From contig NZ_JAICDG010000002.1 in the NCBI RefSeq assembly GCF_022751215.1, forward strand, positions 1,488,001-1,552,000: a stretch of DNA of 64,000 nucleotides, in the 5' to 3' direction. A program made the translations under genes and the position numbers. The notes below the pieces were generated by a model. It saw nothing but the letters and a program-made list of their open reading frames with translations. It did no database searches and was not told the DNA's origin. The stretch's first letter is position 1, and every line of letters starts with the position of its first letter. Below are positions 1 through 9,216 of the stretch, piece after piece. The DNA is from Actinomadura terrae (lineage in GTDB: Bacteria > Actinomycetota > Actinomycetes > Streptosporangiales > Streptosporangiaceae).

Positions 1-1458
1 CTCGACTCCTCGGGACGGGTGCTGACGTTCACGCCGTCCGCCGGGCTCGCGGCGGCCACCACCTACACCGCGACCGTCGGCGGCGCGAAGGACATCGCGG
101 GCAACACGATGTCCGGCACGACGCAGTGGTCGTTCACCACCTCGGGCGCGTGCCCGTGCACGCTGTTCGCCAGTGACGCGACCCCGGCGACGCCGTCGTC
201 GGGCGACGGGAACGCGCTGGAGGCGGGCGTGAAGTTCGCGCCCGGGCAGAACGGCTGGATCTCCGGCGTCCGGTTCTACAAGGGCGCCGGGAACACCGGG
301 ACGCACACCGGCTCGCTCTGGAGGACCGACGGCACGCGCCTCGCCACCGGCACGTTCACGAACGAGACGACGTCCGGCTGGCAGACGATGACGTTCTCCG
401 CGCCGATCCCGGTCACCGCCGGGGTCACCTACATCGCGTCCTACTTCGCGCCCAAGGGCAACTACTCGGTGGACGGCGGCTACTTCGGCAGCGCCTACGA
501 GAACGTGCCGCTGAGCGCGCCGTCCAACGACAGCGCGAGCGGGAACGGCGTCTACGCCTACAGCGCGACGTCGCGTTTCCCGAACCAGACCTACGGCGCC
601 GCGAACTACTGGGTCGATCCGGTGTTCTCGACGGTCGCGCCCGGCGACACCACGCCGCCGACGGTCGACACGGTCGACCCGGTGGACGGCGCGACGAGCG
701 TCCCGCGCGCCGCGCACCCGTCGGCCACTTTCGACGAGGCGGTGCAGGGCGCGACGGTGCGGTTCACGCTCACCGGCCCCGGCGGCGTCGCGGTGCCCGG
801 CACGGTGGGCTACGACCCGGCGACCCGCACGTCGTCGTTCACGCCCAGCGCGCCGCTGGACTGGCAGACCAGGTACACCGCGCGGGTGCAGGACGCCAAG
901 GACCTCGCGGGCAACACGCTGACCACCGCGAAGACCTGGTCGTTCACGACGGCGAAGCAGACCGCGCCCGGCACCTCGGTATGGACGGACGAGGCGACCC
1001 CCCAGGTCGTCGATGACGACGACTCGGCGTCGGTGGAGCTCGGCATGAAGTTCCGCTCCGACTCCGACGGCTGGGTGACCGGCGTCCGGTTCTACAAGGG
1101 CGCGAACAACACCGGGACGCACATCGGCTCGCTGTGGAAGCCCGACGGCACGCGCCTCGCGACCGCGACGTTCACCGGCGAGTCGGCGGCGGGCTGGCAG
1201 CAGGTCGCGTTCTCCACGCCCGTGCAGGTCACGGCCGGGACGACGTACATCGTGTCCTACCTCGCGCCGAACGGCCACTACTCGGCCAACGTCGGCGGGT
1301 TCGAGAACGCGGGCGTGGACGCGCCGCCCCTGCACGCGCTCCGCAACGGCGACGACGGCCCCAACGGCGTGTACGCGTACGGGCCCGGCGGATACCCCGC
1401 GGGCGGGTCCAGCTCGAACTACTGGGTCGACGTCGTGTTCACGAGCACCCGCCCCTGA
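1..1458 (+). CDS. Secreted DUF4082 / Ig-like repeat protein (5' end missing)
   Basis: The reading frame is open from base 1, so this is the C-terminal 485 codons of a longer gene. Two module pairs are visible: a partial Ig-like (SbsA/Big_5 type) domain to about base 150, a DUF4082 domain (about 151-630), a complete Ig-like domain (about 645-955) and a second DUF4082 domain (about 970-1450). Both DUF4082 copies carry a GVRFYKGA...NTGTH.GSLW core. DUF4082 occurs in large extracellular actinobacterial proteins, often beside carbohydrate-active modules. No catalytic domain is in the visible part. The domains read clearly; its role as a matrix or surface protein of the adjacent polysaccharide locus is inference. 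Confidence 0.85.
   Translation, partial: LDSSGRVLTFTPSAGLAAATTYTATVGGAKDIAGNTMSGTTQWSFTTSGACPCTLFASDATPATPSSGDGNALEAGVKFAPGQNGWISGVRFYKGAGNTGTHTGSLWRTDGTRLATGTFTNETTSGWQTMTFSAPIPVTAGVTYIASYFAPKGNYSVDGGYFGSAYENVPLSAPSNDSASGNGVYAYSATSRFPNQTYGAANYWVDPVFSTVAPGDTTPPTVDTVDPVDGATSVPRAAHPSATFDEAVQGATVRFTLTGPGGVAVPGTVGYDPATRTSSFTPSAPLDWQTRYTARVQDAKDLAGNTLTTAKTWSFTTAKQTAPGTSVWTDEATPQVVDDDDSASVELGMKFRSDSDGWVTGVRFYKGANNTGTHIGSLWKPDGTRLATATFTGESAAGWQQVAFSTPVQVTAGTTYIVSYLAPNGHYSANVGGFENAGVDAPPLHALRNGDDGPNGVYAYGPGGYPAGGSSSNYWVDVVFTSTRP
151..1455 (+). repeat. Tandem Ig + DUF4082 module duplication
   Basis: The DUF4082 domain near 151-630 and the one near 970-1450 align over their whole length, with long identical stretches in DNA as well as protein (for example around 260-330 and 1080-1150). 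The Ig-like linker is also repeated, the first copy being cut by the window edge. This indicates an intragenic duplication. Confidence 0.75.
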
Positions 1459-1486
1459 GGAACCACAACCTGAGGAGTACGCCCTG

Positions 1487-2590
1487 ATGGAACCCATCGG
1501 CCTCGCGGTGGTCGGCGCCGGATACTGGGGCCCGAACCTCGTCCGGACGGCGCAGGCGACCCCCGCGCTGCGGCTGCGGTGGCTCTGCGACCTGGACGAG
1601 GAGCGCGCCCGCGCGGTGCTCGGGCCGTACACGACCGTCCGGGCGACGGCGTCCTACCGGCAGGTCCTGGACGACCCGGACGTCGCGGCGGTCGCGATCG
1701 CCACGCCCGCCGCGACGCACTTCGACCTCGTCCGCGCGGCGCTGGAGGCGGGCAAGCACGTGCTCGTCGAGAAGCCGTTGACGCCGAGCGCGGCGCAGAG
1801 CGCCGAACTGGTCGATCTCGCGACCCGGTCGGGCCTCGTGCTGATGTGCGACCACACCTACTGCTACACCCCGGCGGTCCGGAAGATCCGGGAGCTGATC
1901 CACGGCGGCGAGATCGGCGACGTCCAGTTCGTGGACTCGGTGCGGATCAACCTCGGCCTCGTCCAGCCCGACGTGGACGTGCTGTGGGACCTCGCCCCGC
2001 ACGACCTGTCGATCCTCGACCACGTCCTGCCGCCCGAGGTGACCGTGGAGGCCGTCGCCGCGCGCGGCAACGACCCGATCAACGCCGGGCGGCTGTGCGT
2101 GGCGCACCTGTCGGTGCTGCTGTCCACCGGGGTCATGGCGCACGTCCACGTCAACTGGCTCAGCCCCACCAAGATCCGCACGACCGTGATCGGCGGGTCG
2201 CGCCGCACGATCGTGTGGGACGACCTGAACCCCGTCCAGCGGCTCGCGGTGTACGACCGGGGCGTCGACCGGGCCCCGGCGGGCTCGCTCGGCCAGGACG
2301 AGCGGCACGAGGCGCTGATCTCCTACCGGGTCGGCGACATCCTCGTCCCGGCGCTGCCCGAGCGGGAGGCGCTGCGCGAGGTCATGGCCGAGCTGGCGGA
2401 CGCGATCACGCAGCGGCGGCCCGCGCTGACCGGCGGCGACGCCGGGCTGCGGGTCGTCGCGCTGCTGGAGGCCGCCGACCGGAGCGTCGCCGAGGGCGGC
2501 GCCCTGGTCCCGGTGCAGAACACGGCGGTGCAGAACACGGCAGTGCAGAACGTGGCAGAGAGCGACGACGTCGTAAAGGAGCACGCATGA
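1487..2590 (+). CDS. Gfo/Idh/MocA family NAD(P)-dependent oxidoreductase
   Basis: The protein is 367 aa, normal for the family. An N-terminal Rossmann fold shows GAGYWG (residues 10-15), the EKP motif is at 95-97 and the catalytic-region WDLAPHD is at about 167-173. Members oxidise or reduce sugar hydroxyls. The WbpB/WlbA type oxidises C3 of UDP-GlcNAcA before transamination, and the nearby aminotransferases, acyltransferase, 2-epimerase and 6-dehydrogenase make that role attractive here. It begins 28 bp after the DUF4082 gene and overlaps the next start by 4 bp (ATGA), so translation is coupled. The C-terminus carries three copies of a VQN(T/V)A pentapeptide. Family is sure; substrate is inferred. 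Confidence 0.9.
   Translation: MEPIGLAVVGAGYWGPNLVRTAQATPALRLRWLCDLDEERARAVLGPYTTVRATASYRQVLDDPDVAAVAIATPAATHFDLVRAALEAGKHVLVEKPLTPSAAQSAELVDLATRSGLVLMCDHTYCYTPAVRKIRELIHGGEIGDVQFVDSVRINLGLVQPDVDVLWDLAPHDLSILDHVLPPEVTVEAVAARGNDPINAGRLCVAHLSVLLSTGVMAHVHVNWLSPTKIRTTVIGGSRRTIVWDDLNPVQRLAVYDRGVDRAPAGSLGQDERHEALISYRVGDILVPALPEREALREVMAELADAITQRRPALTGGDAGLRVVALLEAADRSVAEGGALVPVQNTAVQNTAVQNVAESDDVVKEHA
2513..2557 (+). repeat. 15-bp tandem repeat x3 inside the oxidoreductase C-terminus
   Basis: Three consecutive units of GTGCAGAACACGGCG, with small changes in units 2 and 3, encode VQNTA-VQNTA-VQNVA. The unit is a multiple of three, so copy-number change keeps the frame. Confidence 0.9.
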
Positions 2591-3555
2591 TCGAAGGATC
2601 CCGCTGCCTGGTCACCGGCGGCGCGGGGACGATCGGGTCCACCGTCGTCGACCAGCTGGTCGCGGCGGGCGCCGCCGAGGTGGTGGTGCTGGACAACTTC
2701 GTCCGGGGCCGCCGCGCCAACCTCGCGAAGAGCCTGGACGCCGGACCGGTGCAGGTCGTGGACGGCGACATCCGCGACCGCGACCTCGTCCGGACGCTGA
2801 TGGAGGGCACCGACCTGCTGTTCCACCTCGCCGCCATCCGCATCACGCAGTGCGCCGAGGAGCCGAGGCTGGCGCTGGAGGTGCTGGTCGACGGGACCTA
2901 CGAGGTGGTGGAGGCGGCGGCCGACGCGGGGGTCCGCAAGGTCGTCGCGTCCTCGTCGGCGTCGGTGTACGGGACGGCGGAGGTGTTCCCGACCGCCGAG
3001 GACCACCACCCCTACGACAACGACACCTTCTACGGCGCCGCGAAGACGTTCAACGAGGGCCTGCTGCGCAGTTTCCGCGCGATGCGCGGGCTCGACTACG
3101 TCGCGCTGCGGTACTTCAACGTGTACGGGCCGCGGATGGACGTCCACGGCCTGTACACCGAGGTACTGATCCGGTGGATGGAGCGGATCGCCGACGGGCG
3201 CCCGCCGCTGATCCTCGGCGACGGCGACCAGACGATGGACTTCGTGTTCACCGAGGACATCGCCCGCGCGAACCTGCTGGCCGCCGAGGCGGACGTCAGC
3301 GACGCGGTGTTCAACATCGGCTGCGGCGTCGAGACGAGCCTGCGCGAGCTGGCCGAGGCGCTGCTGCGGACGATGGACGCCGAGCACCTCGGGCTGGAGT
3401 TCGGGCCCGCCCGCGCCGTCAACGGGGTGCGGCGGCGCCTCGCGGACGTGTCGGCCGCGCAACGCGACCTCGGCTGGAAGGCGCAGGTCGGGCTGGAGGA
3501 GGGGCTCGGCCGGCTGGTCGACTGGTGGCGGGACGCCCGCCGGGAGCCCATGTGA
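2587..3555 (+). CDS. NAD-dependent epimerase/dehydratase (GalE-like SDR)
   Basis: An extended short-chain dehydrogenase of 322 aa. TGGAGTIGS at residues 10-18 is the nucleotide-binding glycine motif, SSSASVYG lies at about 122-129, and the catalytic YxxxK is Y149-K153. RYFNVYGPR is typical of UDP-sugar 4-epimerases. It starts at ATG 2587, overlapping the previous stop by 4 bp, and the following GTG overlaps its own stop. It probably interconverts a UDP-hexose or UDP-HexNAc for the polysaccharide. A 4,6-dehydratase role is less likely but not excluded. Confidence 0.88.
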   Translation: MIEGSRCLVTGGAGTIGSTVVDQLVAAGAAEVVVLDNFVRGRRANLAKSLDAGPVQVVDGDIRDRDLVRTLMEGTDLLFHLAAIRITQCAEEPRLALEVLVDGTYEVVEAAADAGVRKVVASSSASVYGTAEVFPTAEDHHPYDNDTFYGAAKTFNEGLLRSFRAMRGLDYVALRYFNVYGPRMDVHGLYTEVLIRWMERIADGRPPLILGDGDQTMDFVFTEDIARANLLAAEADVSDAVFNIGCGVETSLRELAEALLRTMDAEHLGLEFGPARAVNGVRRRLADVSAAQRDLGWKAQVGLEEGLGRLVDWWRDARREPM

Positions 3556-4751
3556 TCGTCTATTTCGCGGGTACGCCGTACGACGGCGTGGCCGGGACCG
3601 ACCGGCAGCTCGCGGAACGGCTGGGCGACCTGCACCCCGTCCTGTACGTGGACCCGCCCGTGTCGCTGCTGACGCCGCTGCTGCGCCCGCACCTCGCGAG
3701 CGCGTTCCGCGGGACGTCGCTGCGCCGGGAGGCGAACGGGGTGTGGCGGATCCGGCCGCGCGTGCTTCCCGCGATGTACCGGCCGGGCATGCACCACGTG
3801 ACGGCCGCGCTCGTGCGCCGCGCCGCCCGCAGGACGGCGCGGCGCCTCGCGCGGCGGGTCGGCGACACGACCGGCGGCGGGGTCGCGGGCGTCGTGGTCG
3901 CGACGCACTCCGACCTGCTGGACGCGGTGAAGGGCGTGCGGAGGGTCCTGTACGTCACCGACGACCTGGTCGCGGGCTCGGACCTCATCGGCCTGCCCCG
4001 GCGGCGGATCGCCGCCGCGCGGGACGGGATGGCCGCGCGGGCGGACGCGGTCGCGGTCGTCTCGCCGCTGCTGCGCGACCAGTTCCAGGAGCGGGGCGTG
4101 GCGGTGACGCTCGTCCCGAACGGCTGCGCGCCCGAGGCGTACGCGGGGATCGAGGACGTGCCGTGGCCGGCCGACGTGCCGCGCTTCGACCGCCCGGCGG
4201 TGGGGTTCGCGGGGCACATCAACGCGCGCATCGACCTCGGGCTGCTGGAGGCGATCGCCGACGCCGGGCACCCGCTGGTCCTGGTCGGGCCGCACGACCC
4301 CGGCCACCATCCGGTCCGGTTCCGGGCGCTCGTCGCGCGCCCGAACGTCTGCTGGGCGGGACGCCGGAGCTTCGCCGAGCTGCCCGCGTACCTGCGCACG
4401 ATCCGGGTCGGGCTGACGCCCTACCTGCTGGACGACTTCAACCGGGCGAGCTTCCCCATCAAGACGCTGGACTACCTCGCCGCCGGGCGCGCGGTCGTCT
4501 CGACCGACCTGCCCGCGACCCGCTGGCTGCGCGACTTCCCCGGCGGCCGGGAGCTGATCAGGTCCGAGTCGACGCCGCGCGGGTTCCTGCGCGCGGTCGA
4601 GGAGGAGCTGGCCGCCGAACCCGTGCCGGAGCTGCTCGCGCGGCGCCGGGCGTTCGCCGCCGGGCACGACTGGGGCGGCCGCGCGCGGCAGCTCGCCCGG
4701 CTCGTCCACTGTGATCCCGTCTCACCCGCACTGGAGGAACCCGCACCGTGA
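3552..4751 (+). CDS. GT-B fold glycosyltransferase
   Basis: 399 aa, starting at GTG 3552 inside the previous stop (GTGA overlap). The protein opens VIVYFAGTPYDGVAGTDRQL. Its C-terminal half has the donor-site features of GT-B enzymes: VGFAGHINAR, a VLVGP strand, and a region (FPIKTLDYLAAGRAVVSTDLP) resembling the conserved E/K-x-L-E-Y-x-A-x-G-x-P donor loop. It should transfer one sugar to the lipid-linked repeat unit on the inner face of the membrane. Donor and acceptor cannot be read from sequence. Confidence 0.85.
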   Translation: MIVYFAGTPYDGVAGTDRQLAERLGDLHPVLYVDPPVSLLTPLLRPHLASAFRGTSLRREANGVWRIRPRVLPAMYRPGMHHVTAALVRRAARRTARRLARRVGDTTGGGVAGVVVATHSDLLDAVKGVRRVLYVTDDLVAGSDLIGLPRRRIAAARDGMAARADAVAVVSPLLRDQFQERGVAVTLVPNGCAPEAYAGIEDVPWPADVPRFDRPAVGFAGHINARIDLGLLEAIADAGHPLVLVGPHDPGHHPVRFRALVARPNVCWAGRRSFAELPAYLRTIRVGLTPYLLDDFNRASFPIKTLDYLAAGRAVVSTDLPATRWLRDFPGGRELIRSESTPRGFLRAVEEELAAEPVPELLARRRAFAAGHDWGGRARQLARLVHCDPVSPALEEPAP

Positions 4752-5866
4752 TCCCCGTCATCAGGCCCGTGCTGGGCGAGGAGGAGGCCGCGGCGGTCGC
4801 CGCGGTCGTCCGCTCCGGATGGGTGGCCCAGGGGCCGCGCGTCGCCGAGTTCGAGACCGCGTTCGCGCGGCGGGTCGGCGCCGCGCACGGCGTCGCCGTC
4901 TCCTCGTGCACGACCGCGCTGCACCTGGCGCTGCTGCTCGCGGGCGTCGGCCCCGGGGACGACGTGGTGGTCCCGTCGCTGTCGTTCATCGCGACCGCCA
5001 ACGTCGTCCGGCACGCGGGCGCGCGCGTCGTGTTCGCCGACGTCGACTCCGCCACGGGGAACATGGACGCCAAGCACATCGAGGCCGTCCGGACGTCCCG
5101 CACCCGCGCGGTGATCCTCGTCGACCAGGCCGGGATACCCGCCGACCTCGACGCCGTGCGGGGGCTGTGCGACCCGCTCGGCATCGCGGTCGTCGAGGAC
5201 GCGGCGTGCGCGGTCGGCTCGACCTACCGGGGCCGCCCGGTCGGGGCGGGCGCCGACCTCGCCGCCTGGTCGTTCCACCCGCGCAAGCTGATGACGACCG
5301 GCGAGGGCGGCATGCTCACGATGGGCGCCGAGGACCTCGCGCGGCGCGGGCGGCGGCTCCGCGAGCACGGCATGAGCGTCAGCGCGGCCGACCGGCACGG
5401 CAGCGCGAAGGCGGTCATCGAGGAGTACGAGGAGACCGGCTTCAACTACCGCATGACCGACATGCAGGCCGCGATGGGCCTGGTCCAGCTCGGCCGGCTC
5501 GACGCGATCATCGAGCGGCGCCGCGAGCTGGCCGCGCGGTACCGGCGGCTGCTCGCCGAGATCCCCGGGCTCGCCTGCGCGGGCGACCCCGGGCACGGCA
5601 CGACCAACTTCCAGTCGTTCTGGATCCTGCTGCCCGACGGCTACGCCACCGAACGCGACGCGCTGCTCCAGCACCTGCTGGACGAGGGGATCTCCGCCCG
5701 GCGCGGGATCATGGCGGCGCACCGCGAGCCCGCCTACGCGGGCGTCCCCGCCGACCTGCCCGCCACCGACCGGTTCACGACGCGCTCGCTGATCCTGCCG
5801 CTGTTCCACGACATGACCCGCGCGCAGCAGGACCGGGTGGTCGAGGCGGTGGCGGCGCGCGCATGA
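4748..5866 (+). CDS. DegT/DnrJ/EryC1/StrS PLP-dependent sugar aminotransferase (first)
   Basis: 372 aa from GTG 4748, overlapping the preceding stop. The family signature is complete: SSCTTALHLAL near residues 52-61, EDAACAVG at 150-157 (Asp contacting PLP), and FHPRKLMTTGEGG at 176-188, where K180 is the Schiff-base lysine. Enzymes of this family transfer an amino group to a keto-sugar nucleotide, usually from glutamate. It is the first of two DegT enzymes here, so the polysaccharide may contain two amino sugars or one diamino sugar. The next gene starts inside its stop (ATGA). Confidence 0.92.
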   Translation: MIPVIRPVLGEEEAAAVAAVVRSGWVAQGPRVAEFETAFARRVGAAHGVAVSSCTTALHLALLLAGVGPGDDVVVPSLSFIATANVVRHAGARVVFADVDSATGNMDAKHIEAVRTSRTRAVILVDQAGIPADLDAVRGLCDPLGIAVVEDAACAVGSTYRGRPVGAGADLAAWSFHPRKLMTTGEGGMLTMGAEDLARRGRRLREHGMSVSAADRHGSAKAVIEEYEETGFNYRMTDMQAAMGLVQLGRLDAIIERRRELAARYRRLLAEIPGLACAGDPGHGTTNFQSFWILLPDGYATERDALLQHLLDEGISARRGIMAAHREPAYAGVPADLPATDRFTTRSLILPLFHDMTRAQQDRVVEAVAARA

Positions 5867-7104
5867 GGATCCTGGTCTACCCGCACGCCATGGAGATCGG
5901 CGGCAGCCAGCTCAACGCGATCGAGCTGGCCGGGGCCGTGCGCGACCTCGGCCACCGGGTCGCGGTCGCGGGCGAGCCCGGTCCGCTGGTCGAGCGGGTG
6001 CTGGCCGCCGGGATCGAGCATGTGCCGCTGGACGCGGGGCGCCGCCGCCCCTCGCCCGCGACGGTCCGGCTGCTCGGGCGGCTCGTCTCCGAGCGCGGGT
6101 TCGACGTCGTCCACGGCTACGAGTGGCCGCCGGGCCTGGAGGCGTTCTACACCGCGCGGCGCCGCCCGGGCGTCGCGGCGGTGTGCACGGTGATGTCGAT
6201 GGCGGTCGCGCCGTTCCTGCCGCCCTCGCTGCCGCTCGTCGTCGGGACGCGGCAGATCCGGCGGGACGTGCTGGAGCGCCGGGGCCGCCGCCGTCCGGGC
6301 GCCGTGCACCTGATCGAGCCGCCGGTCGACGTCCGCGCCAACTCCCCGGGCCACCCGACCCGCGCGTTCCGCGCCCGCTTCGGCCTGCACGAGGGGCCGC
6401 TGGACGTCGTGGTCGTCTGCCGGCTGGTCGCCGAGCTGAAGCTGGAGGGCCTGCTCACCGCGATCGACGTCGTCGGGAGGCTCGCGACCGACCCGCCGCT
6501 GCGGCTCGTCGTCGTCGGCGACGGGCCGTGCCGCGACCAGGTCGAGGCGCGCGCCGCGCAGGCCAACGCGCGCGCGGGCCGCCGCGCGGTCGTGCTCACC
6601 GGGCAGCTGGACGACCCGCGCCCCGCCTACGCCGCCGCGTCGGTCGCGCTCGGGATGGGCGGGTCGGCGCTGCGGTCGCTGGCGTTCGGGCGGCCCCTCA
6701 TCGTCCAGGGCGAGCGCGGCTTCTTCGAGCTGCTCACGCCCGACACCGAGGCCGCGTTCCTGGAGCAGGGCTGGTACGGCGTCGGCGGCCGCGGCGCCGA
6801 CCGGCTGGAGGAGATCCTGCGCGACCTCGCCCGCGACGAGGCCCGCCGCGAGGAGCTGGGCGCCTACGGCCGCCGCCTGGTCGCCGAGCGGTTCAGCCTC
6901 GAACGCGCCGCGCAGGTGCAGGAGGAGATCTACCGCGAGGCGCTGTCGGCCGCACCCGGCACGTCCCAGGACGCGGCGGTCGCGGCCGCCCGCGTCGTCG
7001 CCTACAAGGTCGCCCGCAAGGCCCGCAAGCTGCGCGGTCCGGTCGCCCGCGACGACTTCAACGCCGTCGCCGGGAAGCCCGCCCCCGGGGAGGGGAGGCG
7101 GTGA
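5863..7104 (+). CDS. Glycosyltransferase family 4-like
   Basis: 413 aa starting at ATG 5863, coupled to the aminotransferase by a 4-bp overlap. The N-terminus (MRILVYPHAMEIGGSQLNAI) has the acceptor-side pattern of GT4 enzymes. The C-terminal domain has VVCRLVAELKLEGLL, RLVVVGDGPCRDQVEARA and FGRPLIVQGERGFFELL, matching the nucleotide-sugar binding half of GT-B proteins. It probably adds a sugar to the undecaprenyl-linked repeat unit. The next gene begins at GTG 7101 within its stop. Confidence 0.9.
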   Translation: MRILVYPHAMEIGGSQLNAIELAGAVRDLGHRVAVAGEPGPLVERVLAAGIEHVPLDAGRRRPSPATVRLLGRLVSERGFDVVHGYEWPPGLEAFYTARRRPGVAAVCTVMSMAVAPFLPPSLPLVVGTRQIRRDVLERRGRRRPGAVHLIEPPVDVRANSPGHPTRAFRARFGLHEGPLDVVVVCRLVAELKLEGLLTAIDVVGRLATDPPLRLVVVGDGPCRDQVEARAAQANARAGRRAVVLTGQLDDPRPAYAAASVALGMGGSALRSLAFGRPLIVQGERGFFELLTPDTEAAFLEQGWYGVGGRGADRLEEILRDLARDEARREELGAYGRRLVAERFSLERAAQVQEEIYREALSAAPGTSQDAAVAAARVVAYKVARKARKLRGPVARDDFNAVAGKPAPGEGRR

Positions 7105-8558
7105 GCAGGCTGACCGTCGGCGACGACGACTCGCTGTTCGGCAAGGCATCCCGCGCGCTCGGCTGGAGCCTGGTCAACACCGCCGTCGGGCGCCTCGGCA
7201 CGCTCGCGATCGGCATCGCGCTCGCCCGCCTCCTCGGCCCGTCGGAGTTCGGCGTGTTCGCGGTCGCGATGGTCGCGCTGCTGGCCGTGCTCAGCTTCCA
7301 CGAGCTCGGGGTGAGCCTCGCGATCGTCCGCTGGCCGGGCGACCCGCGCGAGATCGCCCCGACGGTCGCGACGATCTCCGTGGCGTCCAGCGTCCTGATC
7401 TACGCGGCCTGCTTCGCCGGCGCGCCCGCGTTCGCGACCGCGATGGGTGCGCCCGCCGCGTCCGGCGTGATCCGGCTGCTCACGCTCAGCGTCGTCGTCA
7501 GCGGGATCGTCGCGGTGCCCGCCGCGCTGCTGCAACGCGGCTTCCGGCAGGACCGCAAGATGCTCGCCGACCAGGCCAACAACTGGGGCGGCGCGATCGT
7601 GTCGATCGCGCTCGCCGCGTCCGGCACCGGCGCGATGAGCCTCGCGGTTGGACGGCTCGCCGGGTCCGCCGCGTCGGCCGTCCTGCTGGTGTGGGCGTCG
7701 CCGGAGCCGCTGCGGTTCGGGTTCGACCGGGACCGCGCGCGGGCCCTGCTGCGGTTCGGGCTGCCGCTCGCCGGGTCGAGCATCGTCGTGTTCGCGGTCG
7801 CCACCGTCGACCAGGTCGTCGTCGGGCACGTGCTCGGCGCGACCGCGCTCGGCTTCTACGTGCTGGCCTTCAACCTGTCCCAATGGCCGGTGACGATGTT
7901 CTCCCAGCCCGTCCGCAGCGTCGCGCCCGCCGCGTTCGCGCGGCTCCAGCACGACCCGCCCGCGCTGCGCGGCGCGTTCCTGTCGACCGCCGGATTGCTC
8001 GCCGGGCTCACGCTGCCGGTCTGCCTGCTGCTCGCGGGCGCCGCGCAGCCGCTGATCCGGCTCGTGTACGGGGCCGACTGGGGCCCGGCGGCGGACGCGC
8101 TGCTGTGGCTCGCGATCCTCGGCGGCCTGCGGATCATGTTCGAGCTGATGTACGACTACTTCGTCGTGCTGGCCCGCTCCCGCGCGGTGTTCACCGTCCA
8201 GCTGGTGTGGCTGGTCGTGCTGGTCCCCGCGCTGGTCGCGGGCGCGCACTGGCGCGGCATCCCGGGCGTCGGCGCGGCGCACGTCGCGGTCGCGGCGGGC
8301 GTCGTGCTCCCGTTCTACCTCTGGGAGCTGCGGAGGGCCGGGGTCGGGGTGCGCGCCGTGCTCGCCCGGGTCGCGCCGCCCGCGCTCGTCGCCGCGACCG
8401 TCGGGCTCGCCGCCGCCGCGGCGCACGTCACCCTCGACCCGGACCTCGCCGCGCTCGCCGTCGCCGGGCTCGTCGCGCTCGCGGCGATGGGGCTGCTGTT
8501 CCACCGCACGCGCGGCGCCCTCAGCGGCCTGCGCACCCTGGAAGGCACCGATGCCTGA
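7101..8558 (+). CDS. Polysaccharide repeat-unit flippase (Wzx-like)
   Basis: 485 aa from GTG 7101. The protein is almost entirely hydrophobic with about 12-14 predicted membrane spans. It opens with the amphipathic SLFGKASRALGWSLVNTAVGRLG segment (positions about 11-33) and continues with ARLLGPSEFGVFAVAMV, which is characteristic of Wzx/RfbX exporters of the MOP superfamily. It should flip lipid-linked repeat units to the outer face of the membrane. The pair with the O-antigen polymerase at 11300-12640 defines a Wzx/Wzy pathway. The next gene overlaps its end by 8 bp. Confidence 0.92.
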   Translation: MSRLTVGDDDSLFGKASRALGWSLVNTAVGRLGTLAIGIALARLLGPSEFGVFAVAMVALLAVLSFHELGVSLAIVRWPGDPREIAPTVATISVASSVLIYAACFAGAPAFATAMGAPAASGVIRLLTLSVVVSGIVAVPAALLQRGFRQDRKMLADQANNWGGAIVSIALAASGTGAMSLAVGRLAGSAASAVLLVWASPEPLRFGFDRDRARALLRFGLPLAGSSIVVFAVATVDQVVVGHVLGATALGFYVLAFNLSQWPVTMFSQPVRSVAPAAFARLQHDPPALRGAFLSTAGLLAGLTLPVCLLLAGAAQPLIRLVYGADWGPAADALLWLAILGGLRIMFELMYDYFVVLARSRAVFTVQLVWLVVLVPALVAGAHWRGIPGVGAAHVAVAAGVVLPFYLWELRRAGVGVRAVLARVAPPALVAATVGLAAAAAHVTLDPDLAALAVAGLVALAAMGLLFHRTRGALSGLRTLEGTDA

Positions 8559-9216
8559 CACTCACGATCTCCTGATCTACGGCGCGGGCGGCTTCGGACG
8601 CGAGACCGCCCAGGCCGCCACCGCCATGCCGGAATGGCGGCTGCTCGGCTTCGTCGACGACGACCCGGACCGCGCCGGAGCCCTCGTGGACGGCGTCCCG
8701 ATCCTCGGCGGCGCCAAGGCGATCGAGGCGGCGCCGGACGCCCGGGTCGTCGTCTGCGTCGGCAGCCCCACCGGTTACGGCGTCCGCCGCCGGATCGTGG
8801 AGCGGCTCGGGCTGCCCCCGTCCCGGTACGCGACGCTCGTGCACCCGTCCGCGTGGGTGTCGCCGTCCTCGCGGATCGGGCCCGGGTCCGTCGTGCTCGC
8901 CCAGACCGTCCTCACCGCGTCCGCCCGCGTCGGGGCGCATGTCGCGATCATGCCGCACGTCACGATCACGCACGACGACGTCGTGGAGGACTACGCCACG
9001 ATCGCCTCAGGCGTGCGGCTCGGCGGCGGCGTGCGCGTGGGCGCGGGCGCCTACCTCGGCGCCGGGGCCCTGCTCCGCGAGGGCGTCGTGATCGGGCCCG
9101 GGTCCCTCGTCGGCATGGGCGCGGTCGTGCTGCGCGACGTGCCGCCCGGCGAGGTCTGGGCCGGCTCGCCCGCGCGCCACCTGCGTCCCGTACCGCACCG
9201 GAAGGAAAGCCCATGA
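8551..9216 (+). CDS. Sugar O/N-acyltransferase of the NeuD/PglD family
   Basis: 221 aa. The N-terminal Rossmann-like PglD_N domain (LLIYGAGGFGRETAQAA, about residues 7-23) is followed by a left-handed beta-helix of hexapeptide repeats from about residue 90, including the VLRDVPPGEVWAGSPARHL ending seen in hexapeptide acyltransferases. Known relatives acetylate amino sugars such as UDP-bacillosamine precursors or sialic acid. It lies directly before an aminotransferase gene (4-bp overlap), as expected for transamination followed by N-acetylation. The exact acceptor is not deducible. Confidence 0.88.
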   Translation: MPDTHDLLIYGAGGFGRETAQAATAMPEWRLLGFVDDDPDRAGALVDGVPILGGAKAIEAAPDARVVVCVGSPTGYGVRRRIVERLGLPPSRYATLVHPSAWVSPSSRIGPGSVVLAQTVLTASARVGAHVAIMPHVTITHDDVVEDYATIASGVRLGGGVRVGAGAYLGAGALLREGVVIGPGSLVGMGAVVLRDVPPGEVWAGSPARHLRPVPHRKESP

